Shown here piece after piece: positions 49,871 to 56,559 of a DNA stretch of 64,000 bases. Under the pieces are notes generated by a model. That model made no database searches, was not told the DNA's origin, and saw only the letters and a program-made list of their open reading frames with translations. Location of the stretch: assembly GCF_024362325.1 (NCBI RefSeq), contig NZ_CP101497.1, positions 2,046,001 through 2,110,000 on the forward strand. Reading direction: 5' to 3'. The position numbers and the translations under genes were made by a program. How positions within the stretch are numbered: position 1 is the stretch's first letter; each line of letters starts with the position of its first letter. The stretch comes from Microcella humidisoli. GTDB taxonomy: Bacteria; Actinomycetota; Actinomycetes; Actinomycetales; Microbacteriaceae.

Positions 49871-50794
49871 ATGACCGCGTCGTCGTTGTCCTCCCGAGTC
49901 GTCCGCTACCACGAGTTCGGTGGTCCCGAGGTGCTGTGCATCGATGCGTTCGACGTGCCGAGCCCGGGCGAGGGGGAGGTGCGCGTGCGGTTCGCGGCCG
50001 GCGGGCTCAACCCGGTCGACGGGAAGATCCGCTCCGGGCGCTCCCGCATCCAGTTGCCCCTGCCGGTCGCGGTGGGCCGCGAATTCTCGGGCACCGTCGA
50101 GGCGGTCGGGCCCGGCGTCGACGAACTGGTGGTGGGGGATGCCGTCTTCGGCTCCATTCCGCAGGGCGCGTTCGCCGACGTCATCGTCGCCCCCGCATCC
50201 GTCGTCGCCCGGGTGCCCGAGGGGGTGCCGCTCGAGGTCGCGGCCGGCATCGCCCTCGCGGGCCAGACGGCCTGGGACGCCCTCGAGTCGCAGGGGCTCG
50301 AACCCGGCGACGTCATCCTCGTGAGCGCCGCGGCGGGCGGGGTCGGCGGCATGCTCGGCCAGCTGGCCGTCGCCCGCGGCATCCGCGTCATCGGCACCGC
50401 GAGTGCGGGCAACCACGCGTGGCTGCGGTCACGCGGGATCGAGCCGGTGCTCTACGGCGAAGGCCTGCGTGAGCGGCTCGAGCACGCTGCGCCCGACGGC
50501 GTCACGGCCGTCTTCGACCAGGCCGGCGCCGAGACGATCGAGACGGCCCTCGCCCTGGGGGTGCCGCCGGAGCGCATCAACACGATCGCGGCGGACGCGA
50601 ATGCCTACGGTGTGCGCAACGTCGGCCGCGGAGCCGTGCACCCGCCGACGCTCGCCGCCCTCGCCGCTCTCGTCGCCGACGGCACGCTCGACGTGCCCGT
50701 CGCGGCCGCCTACCCGATCAGCGAGGTGCGCGCGGCCTTCGAACGACTCGAGACCGGGCACCTGCGCGGCAAGGTCGTGCTCGTCGCCGACTGA
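49871..50794 (+). CDS. NADP-dependent quinone oxidoreductase-like (zinc-free MDR) protein
   Basis: This 307-residue medium-chain reductase lacks the structural-zinc lobe. It shows YHEFGGPEVLCI, GLNPVDGKIRSG, GREFSGTVEAVG and a nucleotide-binding VLVSAAAGGVGGMLGQLA stretch typical of quinone or enoyl reductases (QOR type). Catalytic zinc ligands are absent. It probably reduces quinones or reactive enones. TAGGCT lies 6 nt before the ATG (leaderless). It is divergent from the PNPOx-like gene and abuts the converging OsmC-like gene with no gap (TGATCA). Confidence 0.87.
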   Translation: MTASSLSSRVVRYHEFGGPEVLCIDAFDVPSPGEGEVRVRFAAGGLNPVDGKIRSGRSRIQLPLPVAVGREFSGTVEAVGPGVDELVVGDAVFGSIPQGAFADVIVAPASVVARVPEGVPLEVAAGIALAGQTAWDALESQGLEPGDVILVSAAAGGVGGMLGQLAVARGIRVIGTASAGNHAWLRSRGIEPVLYGEGLRERLEHAAPDGVTAVFDQAGAETIETALALGVPPERINTIAADANAYGVRNVGRGAVHPPTLAALAALVADGTLDVPVAAAYPISEVRAAFERLETGHLRGKVVLVAD

Positions 50795-51223
50795 TCAGCC
50801 TTCGGGTGGGGTGCTCGTGACCGTGCCCGAAACCTCGCACACGGCGGCGAGGGTGTTGTAGACCGTTCCGAACTTCTGCAGGTTGCGGTGCAGCAGCTCG
50901 ACGCGGTGCGCGGGTTCGGCCGTGACGAGGTGCAGGGTGTACTCGATGGCGGTGAACCGCGGGGGAGCATCCTGTCGGTGCATCGTCACGTCGACGCGCA
51001 CGCTGTCGTAGGCGAACGGCAGCATCGCGCTCGAGCGCGCGACGTTCTTGAGCAGGCAGGCGGCGAAGGCTCCGGCGAGCAGCTCGGCTGGGCCGGGGTG
51101 CGTCGAGGGAGCATCCGGTTGCCAGCGGGTCTCGAGCGGGAGGTCGTCGCCCGCGGCGAGCATCGTGGCGCCGTCGGAGTCCGCGCGTGCGGAGACCGAG
51201 TACGTGAGGGGTGCGGCGGTCAC
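50795..51223 (-). CDS. OsmC-family peroxide-reductase-like protein
   Basis: This 142-residue protein has the OsmC/Ohr fold. GPAELLAGAFAACLLKNVARSSAMLPFAYDSVRVDVTMHRQDAPPRFTAIEYTLHLV contains the first catalytic Cys (AAC), and VYNTLAAVCEVSGTV carries the second. OsmC proteins detoxify organic hydroperoxides. The GTG start overlaps the stop of the HsmA-type gene (GTGA), so the two are co-translated on the minus strand. A longer upstream frame exists but has no coding character. Confidence 0.88.
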   Translation of the reverse strand: MTAAPLTYSVSARADSDGATMLAAGDDLPLETRWQPDAPSTHPGPAELLAGAFAACLLKNVARSSAMLPFAYDSVRVDVTMHRQDAPPRFTAIEYTLHLVTAEPAHRVELLHRNLQKFGTVYNTLAAVCEVSGTVTSTPPEG

Positions 51224-51612
51224 GACAGGCTGGATCCGAGTGCGCCGGTCACGTACGGCACGAGCCAGATCGCCCACACGACCACCGAGAAGCGGTGGAA
51301 GCGGCGCAGTTCGGTGTCGCGCCCGCGCACGAGCACGACGACGGCCCACAGCAGGTGCACGGCCATGAGCACGAGGGCGATCACGCCGCTCACCGCCATG
51401 ACCTGGTTCAGGATGCTGGGCTCGACCCCGTCGACCCGGTTCTGCTCGGCGATGAGGCTCATGAGGTAGGTGCCGCTCGCGTCGGCCGCGAGCCCCAGCC
51501 CGAAGAACGCGGTGTGCCAAGGTTTCAGCACCTTCTGGGCGCGTTCGGCCCACACGCCGATCGTGTAGAAGACGAGGGCGAGGGTGATGAGGATGATGGC
51601 AGGCAGCAGCAT
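51220..51612 (-). CDS. HsmA-family (TIGR03987-like) membrane protein
   Basis: This 130-residue protein has four membrane helices. Typical stretches are LVFYTIGVWAERAQKVLKPWHTAFFGLGLAADASGTYLMS and GVIALVLMAVHLLWAVVVL, which match the TIGR03987/HsmA group as I know it. Function is unknown. CAGACT lies 6 nt before the ATG on the minus strand (leaderless). It is coupled to the OsmC-like gene and divergent from the lysoplasmalogenase-type gene. Confidence 0.75.
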   Translation of the reverse strand: MLLPAIILITLALVFYTIGVWAERAQKVLKPWHTAFFGLGLAADASGTYLMSLIAEQNRVDGVEPSILNQVMAVSGVIALVLMAVHLLWAVVVLVRGRDTELRRFHRFSVVVWAIWLVPYVTGALGSSLS

Positions 51613-51701
51613 GGGGCCAGTCTGCCGGTGCGAGGTCGGCGAAGGCGAGAGCCGTGGCCCAGGTCAGGACGAACGTCCCGTCGCGGCGTAGCCTGTGCCT
51701 C

Positions 51702-52421
51702 GTGCGCCCGACCTTCCGCCCGCTGCCCGCGTTCACCCCCTACCTCGTCGTCACGGTCGTGCACCTCGTGGCGATCGCCGCAGGCCCACCCGGGCTCGTC
51801 GCCGCGACGAAACCCCTGCTCATGCCGGCGCTGCTCGTGGCGCTCGTGCTCGCCCTGCCGGTGCGGCGCTCGCCGCTGCTGCTCTGGGGTGGGCTCGCTC
51901 TCGTGTTCTCATGGCTCGGCGACGTGCTGCTGCAGAACCCGGGCGACATCGGGTTCCTGCTCGGCATGGGCGCCTTCGGCCTTGCGCACCTCGCGTACAT
52001 CGCGCTCTACCTCGGCCCGCTGCGCACGCGCCGGGTGCCGGGCTGGGCGGTCTCCCTGGGGGTCGTCTGGTGGAGCACGATGGTGGCCGTGCTCGCCTTC
52101 TGGCTGGGCGGGCTGCTCGTGCCGGTTGCGCTCTACGGCCTCGTTCTCGGGGCCGCGGCCGTCTGCGCGCTCGCCACGCGCCCGCTCGTGGCCGTCGGCG
52201 CCGTGGTCTTCCTGGTCAGCGACACGCTGCTCGCCCTCGACCGCTTCCTGCCCGGCTTCTCGGTGCTCGACCTCGACCTCGCCATCATGCTTGCGTACTG
52301 CCTTGGGCAGGGGCTCATCGTCGCGGGGGTCGTCACGGTCGCTCGGCGGGCGGCGGGTTTCGCGAACGCGGGGCAGCTGGTGCCCGCTCAGAGCGCGAGC
52401 GGAGAGCCTGGTAGTATCTGA
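51702..52421 (+). CDS. YhhN/TMEM86-family lysoplasmalogenase-like membrane protein
   Basis: This 239-residue protein has about eight helices. [24 protein letters not shown] with the conserved Asp, [14 protein letters not shown] and [13 protein letters not shown] (second Asp) are the family hallmarks. Animal TMEM86 hydrolyses lysoplasmalogens; bacterial members have similar activity or unknown substrates. GTG 51702 is supported by TAGCCT 7 nt upstream. A start at 51654 would overlap the promoter. The C-terminal 20 residues are polar. Confidence 0.85.
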   Translation: MRPTFRPLPAFTPYLVVTVVHLVAIAAGPPGLVAATKPLLMPALLVALVLALPVRRSPLLLWGGLALVFSWLGDVLLQNPGDIGFLLGMGAFGLAHLAYIALYLGPLRTRRVPGWAVSLGVVWWSTMVAVLAFWLGGLLVPVALYGLVLGAAAVCALATRPLVAVGAVVFLVSDTLLALDRFLPGFSVLDLDLAIMLAYCLGQGLIVAGVVTVARRAAGFANAGQLVPAQSASGEPGSI

Positions 52422-52507
52422 AGGTTGCCGTCCAACGGCCGCGGATAAAGAGAGCTCGAGCATCCTGCTCCGGGCGCCGCGCAACGAGCAGAGAAGGGGG
52501 TCCCTCT

Positions 52508-52777
52508 ATGGCACTGGAATCAGACGTCAAGAAGGCGATCATCGACGAATACGCAACCCACCCCGGTGACACCGGATCCCCTGAGGTTCAGGTGGCGATG
52601 CTCACGCGTCGCATCAAAGACCTCACGGAGCACCTGAAGGAGCACAAGCACGACCACCACTCGCGTCGTGGCCTGCTTCTGCTCGTCGGTCAGCGCCGTC
52701 GTCTGCTGGGCTACCTGGCCGACGTCGACATCGAGCGCTACCGCTCGCTGATCGAGCGCCTGGGTCTGCGTCGATAA
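52508..52777 (+). CDS. rpsO: 30S ribosomal protein S15
   Basis: This 89-residue S15 is intact: [51 protein letters not shown], the 16S-rRNA-binding core. An AGAAGGGGGTC ribosome-binding site precedes the ATG. The 86-nt leader (52422-52507) contains a TAGTATCT -10-like element. Unusually, pnp is not the next gene; five other genes intervene. Its stop region contains a 14-bp tandem duplication, and a terminator follows. Confidence 0.97.
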   Translation: MALESDVKKAIIDEYATHPGDTGSPEVQVAMLTRRIKDLTEHLKEHKHDHHSRRGLLLLVGQRRRLLGYLADVDIERYRSLIERLGLRR

Positions 52778-52796
52778 CACCGCGTCGATAACACCG
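52769..52796. repeat. 14-bp tandem duplication at the rpsO stop
   Basis: CGTCGATAACACCG occurs twice in tandem (52769-52782 and 52783-52796). The first copy contains the last Arg-Arg codons and stop of rpsO; the second follows it. A slippage-type duplication. Confidence 0.9.
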
Positions 52797-52810
52797 CGAT
52801 CTTCTTCTGC

Positions 52811-52845
52811 GAAGGCCGCCCCCGAGCAATCGGTGGGCGGCCTTC
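52811..52845 (+). terminator. intrinsic terminator of rpsO
   Basis: GAAGGCCGCCC with GGGCGGCCTTC (11 bp) encloses a second small stem CCGA-GCAA-TCGG. It is followed by GTGGTTTCG. This separates rpsO from the lipoprotein cluster. Confidence 0.8.
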
Positions 52846-52918
52846 GTGGTTTCGCTGCCGCCTCCAGCTGTAAGCCGGCTGTCAGCCGAAGCGGCATCAG
52901 ACGTGGCACCCTGTGGGC

Positions 52919-53605
52919 ATGCGAGATCGCGACGCCGCGCGCCCGGGTCGGGTCGCGGTCGCGCTCGCCCTCGCAGTCACGGCCGCCGCGCTGCTTGCCG
53001 CCTGCTCCACCGCGCCGTCCCCGACGGCCCCGGCGCTCGCGCAGACGCTCGCCGACCGCGATGCCGCTGCGGCCGCCGCGCACGCCCAGACGCTCGAACG
53101 ATCGGCGGTGTTCTTGCGCGAGAAGTGGGGGCCCGTCGCCTTGCCCGAGGAAGCCATCGAGCGCTGGGTCGCCGCGAGCTCGTGGGGGCCGACGATGGCG
53201 CGCTGCCTGAGCGAGGAGGGCTTCCCGGGCGCGCAGCCCGCCGACGGCGGCGAACGGATCGACTTCAGCGGCGTGCGCGTGTCGGGCCCGCGCGAGCTCT
53301 TCGAGATCGACGTGGCCGTCTACCGCTGCCAGTCGCTCTACCCCGTACGGGCGTGGTTCGACGACGAGGTGCGCGACATCGAAGCGCCCTGGGCGCTCGA
53401 CTACACGCGTGCCGTCGTCGTACCGTGCCTGCTCGCGAGCGGGCACGAGGTGCCGCCCGTGCCGACCGGCGAGGGGTTCCGTGCCGGGTGGCGCACCGAG
53501 GCGGCCTACGACCCCTTCGCACTCGTCGGTGAAGGCCCGGGTGCCCGCACGCGCGCCGAGGCGCTCTGCCCGGCGGCCGAGACCGTGCTGGACGGTGCGC
53601 CGTGA
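52919..53605 (+). CDS. four-cysteine lipoprotein, paralogue 1 of 4
   Basis: This 228-residue precursor has a signal peptide ending LLAAC. The mature part begins with a helical segment (about 45-75), then EKWGPVALPEEAIERWVAASSWGPTMARC, VAVYRCQSLYPVR, APWALDYTRAVVVPCLLASGHEVPP and a terminal ALCPAAETVL. These four Cys-containing blocks recur in the next three genes, which suggests two disulfides. No known family was recognised. Proteins of this type probably sit on the outer face of the membrane. CACCCT 6 nt before ATG 52919 hints at a leaderless start. Confidence 0.65.
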   Translation: MRDRDAARPGRVAVALALAVTAAALLAACSTAPSPTAPALAQTLADRDAAAAAAHAQTLERSAVFLREKWGPVALPEEAIERWVAASSWGPTMARCLSEEGFPGAQPADGGERIDFSGVRVSGPRELFEIDVAVYRCQSLYPVRAWFDDEVRDIEAPWALDYTRAVVVPCLLASGHEVPPVPTGEGFRAGWRTEAAYDPFALVGEGPGARTRAEALCPAAETVLDGAP

Positions 53606-54339
53606 GGCCGGGCATCCTCGCCGCCGCGCTCGCGACCGGGCTCGTGCTCACCGGCTGCGCGCCGATCGGGGGATCGCTCGGCCTTGACGCCGTCGCCGCC
53701 GAGCGCGCCGACCGCGCCGAGGCCCGCGTCGAGGCCCTGCTCGCGTCGTATGCCGAATACCTCACCGATCGCTGGCCCGGCATTCTGCTGCCCGAGACGA
53801 CCGTCGAAGCGTGGCTGGGTCCGGGCGTCTGGACCACGGCCTTCCAGAACTGCGCGAGCGAAGCCGCGGGCCGCGACGTCGTCGTCGACGTCGACGCGGG
53901 CATCACGTCGAGCCCGCCCCCGCGCACAGCCGGTGAGCTGCGCGACGTCGAGACGGCCATCTACCTCTGCCAGGGCCGCCTGCCCCCGCCCGGGCTCGGC
54001 GCCAGTGATCCCGGACCGATCGAGATCGCGTGGGTGACGGCCTATGCGCGGGATGCCCTGCCGACGTGCTTGCGCCGCGAGGGCGTCGCGGCCGAGCCCC
54101 TGCCCGACGATCCCTTCGCCATCCTCTCGGGGGGCGCAACCCCGGGGTGGGATCCCTATCGGGCCGCGCGCGGCGACGCGCCCGCCCTGCGCCGCCTGCA
54201 GGCGCTCTGCCCGCACCCGTCGGTGCTGCTCTCGACGATCTCGCCCGTTGGCGAACCGGTTGGCGAACCGATTGGCGAACCGGTTGGCGAACCGATTGGC
54301 GAACCGGGTGGCGAACCCTCCGCCGAGGACGGCTCGTGA
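53602..54339 (+). CDS. four-cysteine lipoprotein, paralogue 2 of 4 (with GEP repeat tail)
   Basis: This 245-residue precursor has a signal peptide ending VLTGC (Cys19). The four Cys blocks are present: DRWPGILLPETTVEAWLGPGVWTTAFQNC, TAIYLCQGRLPPP, WVTAYARDALPTCLRREG and ALCPHPSVLLS. Unlike its paralogues it ends in six four-residue repeats (VGEP, IGEP, GGEP) from a 12-bp DNA repeat. GTG overlaps the previous stop (GTGA), so translation is coupled. No catalytic motif is present. Confidence 0.65.
   Translation: MRPGILAAALATGLVLTGCAPIGGSLGLDAVAAERADRAEARVEALLASYAEYLTDRWPGILLPETTVEAWLGPGVWTTAFQNCASEAAGRDVVVDVDAGITSSPPPRTAGELRDVETAIYLCQGRLPPPGLGASDPGPIEIAWVTAYARDALPTCLRREGVAAEPLPDDPFAILSGGATPGWDPYRAARGDAPALRRLQALCPHPSVLLSTISPVGEPVGEPIGEPVGEPIGEPGGEPSAEDGS
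54247..54318 (+). repeat. six 12-bp tandem repeats (VGEP/IGEP/GGEP coding)
   Basis: Units of (G/A)TTGGCGAACCG run from 54247 to 54318, the last one GGTGGCGAACCC. All are in frame in the lipoprotein gene. The copy number is likely to vary. Confidence 0.9.
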
Positions 54340-55088
54340 GGCGCGCGCTCGCGGCCGTCGCCGCGCTCGCCGTGCTCGCGCTCAGCGGCTGCGCCGAGCC
54401 CCCGGCGGTGCCGAGCCTCGACGCCGTGCGCGACGAGCGCTCGGTGACGGTGACCTCGGCCTGGCTGCGCGCCGCGGCGGCGACGGAGGAGTACATCGAA
54501 CGCGACTGGCCCGAGGCCGTGTACCCGCCGCTGGAGTTCGAGCGCTGGGTCGAGCAGGACCGCGCGCTCGCCGAGGTGGCGGCCTGCATGGACGGCATCC
54601 TCGGCCGCACGGCAGGCGCCATCTCGGAGAGCGGCATCTACACGCTCGCCCCGCGGCCGACGAAGGAGCCCACGTGGGCGCTGCCGGTGGCGCAGTTGCG
54701 CTGCTCGGTGCAGCTCGTGCCGTGGACGGGCCTCTACCCCTTCGGCGGGCCCATCGAGCAGGAGTGGGTGCGGCACCAGCTCACCGTGGCCCTGCCGCAG
54801 TGCGCCCGGCGCTGGGGGGCCGAGGTCGTCATCGCCGACCTCGACGCCGCTGTCGATGCGTCGATCTACCCGACCTCCGCCGGTCGCTCGGTCAGTCCGA
54901 CCCAGAGCGTGTGGCTCGCGGCCGAGCTGCGCAACGTCGATCCGGGAACCGCGCGGCAGATCCGGCTCGCGTGCCCCGACCCGGGCCGCACGCTCGTGCA
55001 GCTCGGGCCCGCCGAGATCCGCCCGATCGAGTTCGGGCCCTCGGGAGGCGGCCTGACGGGCGCGGATGAGACAGGGGGTCTGCCGTGA
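54336..55088 (+). CDS. four-cysteine lipoprotein, paralogue 3 of 4
   Basis: This 250-residue precursor has a signal peptide ending ALSGC (Cys19). The blocks are RDWPEAVYPPLEFERWVEQDRALAEVAAC, AQLRCSVQLVPWTGLYP, EWVRHQLTVALPQCARRWG and RLACPDPGRTLVQ. The W-P-x3-x-P motif and spacing of Cys match paralogues 1 and 2. The C-terminus is Gly-rich. GTG 54336 overlaps the previous stop by 4 nt. The longer frame from 54030 runs antiphase through the preceding gene and was not used. Confidence 0.65.
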   Translation: MRRALAAVAALAVLALSGCAEPPAVPSLDAVRDERSVTVTSAWLRAAAATEEYIERDWPEAVYPPLEFERWVEQDRALAEVAACMDGILGRTAGAISESGIYTLAPRPTKEPTWALPVAQLRCSVQLVPWTGLYPFGGPIEQEWVRHQLTVALPQCARRWGAEVVIADLDAAVDASIYPTSAGRSVSPTQSVWLAAELRNVDPGTARQIRLACPDPGRTLVQLGPAEIRPIEFGPSGGGLTGADETGGLP

Positions 55089-55783
55089 GGCGGCGTGCGG
55101 GCATCCCGAGCCTGGTGCTCGCGATCGGCGCCCTCGCGGGGTGCGCGACCGCCCCCGCGGCGCCGCTCACGGTCGACGACGTCGTCGCCGAGCGCGTGGC
55201 CGCGATCGAGTCGGTCGAGCGCGAGCGGTTCGACTCGTTCCTGGCCGAATCGGGCGGGCGGCTCGACGAGCTCGGGCTTCCCCTGCCGCAGTTCCAGGGC
55301 GTCGTCGCGCTCGACGAGTGGGACTCGGTCGTCACGGGATGCATCGAGCGGCTCGACCCCGAGGTCGATGTGACGCGGCTCGAGGGCGGTTTCTCGGTCA
55401 ACTACTTCGGCGTCGTCGGCGAATCGTACGAGCGCATCCGCTGGACCATCGAGAGCTGCAACGCCCAGTACGGCGTCGCCGATCTGCGCGCAGAGACGAC
55501 GGCGGGCGTCGTCGAAGCGGCGTGGCGGTACCAGGATGCGACGCAGCGGGTGCTGCCATGCCTGCGGGGGCTCGGCGCCACCGTGCCGAGCCCGCCGAGC
55601 CGCGTCGCCTACATCGAGCACCTCGGCACGGGTCGCGAGTGGAGCCCCTACGCGATGCTTGGCCTGGACCCCTCCGCACTCGTGCAGGCCGCCGCCCTCT
55701 GCCCACCGAGCTCGGTGCTCGTCGACGAGCGCATCGAGCGCATCGAGCGCATCGAGCGCGCGATCGACGGAGCCCCGCGATGA
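55085..55783 (+). CDS. four-cysteine lipoprotein, paralogue 4 of 4
   Basis: This 232-residue precursor has a signal peptide ending ALAGC (Cys20). It is the most divergent copy: LGLPLPQFQGVVALDEWDSVVTGC, TIESCNAQYGVADLR, AAWRYQDATQRVLPCLRGLGATVP and ALCPPSSVLVDE. The C-terminus contains RIERIERIER from a 9-bp tandem repeat (about 55727-55762). GTG overlaps the previous stop. Cysteine order is preserved although the sequence between has drifted, which argues that the disulfide pattern matters. Confidence 0.63.
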   Translation: MRRRAGIPSLVLAIGALAGCATAPAAPLTVDDVVAERVAAIESVERERFDSFLAESGGRLDELGLPLPQFQGVVALDEWDSVVTGCIERLDPEVDVTRLEGGFSVNYFGVVGESYERIRWTIESCNAQYGVADLRAETTAGVVEAAWRYQDATQRVLPCLRGLGATVPSPPSRVAYIEHLGTGREWSPYAMLGLDPSALVQAAALCPPSSVLVDERIERIERIERAIDGAPR

Positions 55784-56289
55784 CCGCCGAGCCCGGCGCG
55801 GGCGCGTGGCCGGTGGGGGTCGTGCGCGCGCGGGCGGGGCGCTGGATGCGGCGCCTCGTGCTCGGCAGCGCCGCGGTGATCGTCGGCGCGTGGAGCCTGC
55901 TCGCCGATGCCGTCGGCACGGGCATCCCGCGCATCGTCGTCAGCCTGCTCGTGCTCGCCGCCTTCGGGGTCGTCGCCACGAGCGTGTCGGCGATCACGAT
56001 GCGCTGGCGCACCTCGCTGCGCTCGGACGGCGAGGCGATCGTGGTGCGCGATCCGCTCGGCGCGCGCGTCGTGCCGCGCCGCGAGGGACTCGCGCTCGGT
56101 CGCTGGCTCGACGACCGCGACCGGCCCGTGCACTGGCTGCTCGACGGCGATCGGCCCGCGGTGCCGGTGAGCCCCGACCTCGACCCCGTCGACCTCGAGG
56201 CCTTCGCGCACCGGGTCGGGCTCGCGGTCGTCGACCGCGACGGCGCGCCGCGAGCGGGCGGATCACTAGGCCGCGACACGCCGGACTGA
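55780..56289 (+). CDS. small membrane protein coupled to the lipoprotein cluster
   Basis: This 169-residue protein has two membrane helices (about 27-47 and 52-73). A cytoplasmic PH-like or beta-rich segment follows (about 75-150: RWRTSLRSDGEAIVVRDPLGARVVPRREGLALGRWLDD). It overlaps the last lipoprotein gene (ATGA) and is the only non-lipoprotein of the five. It may be the inner-membrane partner of the lipoproteins. No family was recognised with certainty. Confidence 0.55.
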   Translation: MTAEPGAGAWPVGVVRARAGRWMRRLVLGSAAVIVGAWSLLADAVGTGIPRIVVSLLVLAAFGVVATSVSAITMRWRTSLRSDGEAIVVRDPLGARVVPRREGLALGRWLDDRDRPVHWLLDGDRPAVPVSPDLDPVDLEAFAHRVGLAVVDRDGAPRAGGSLGRDTPD

Positions 56290-56559
56290 TAGTCTTGGCA
56301 CGGCGCGATTCCTCGCGCCATTCAAGTGAATACCGCACGGAGCAGGCCGGCTCGAAGCTGGTCACCGGTGGTGATCTCCCGTCTCGCAGCGCACGCGTCG
56401 ACGACACGGTGGATGTCTACTGTTGGCCAGAGCAGACCCGGCGGCACATCGCCGACGTCCCTTCCTGCCCGCTCCTGCTCCGCGCGCTGCGCTGCGCATC
56501 CATTCGGGATGCCGTGCGCAGAGATGTGTTAACACAGACGTGTAAGGAGACAGACCTCA
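56290..56559 (+). ncRNA. pnp leader, candidate Actino-pnp RNA
   Basis: TAGTCT at 56290-56295 implies a leader of about 258 nt. The part around 56345-56390 (GGCCGGCTCGAAGCTGG, then TCACCGGTGGTGATCTCCC) recalls the Actino-pnp motif known from 5' regions of actinobacterial pnp genes. A hairpin GCATCC-ATTCG-GGATGC (56496-56512) and AAGGAGA precede the ATG. I cannot verify the consensus, so the assignment is tentative; a structured, autoregulatory leader is likely. No protein gene is seen here. Confidence 0.5.

Noticed and set aside
52910..56290. Lipoprotein cluster as a recent mobile insertion between rpsO and pnp
   Set aside because: No integrase, flanking repeats or change in base composition was seen; gene overlaps and divergence of the paralogues point to long residence.
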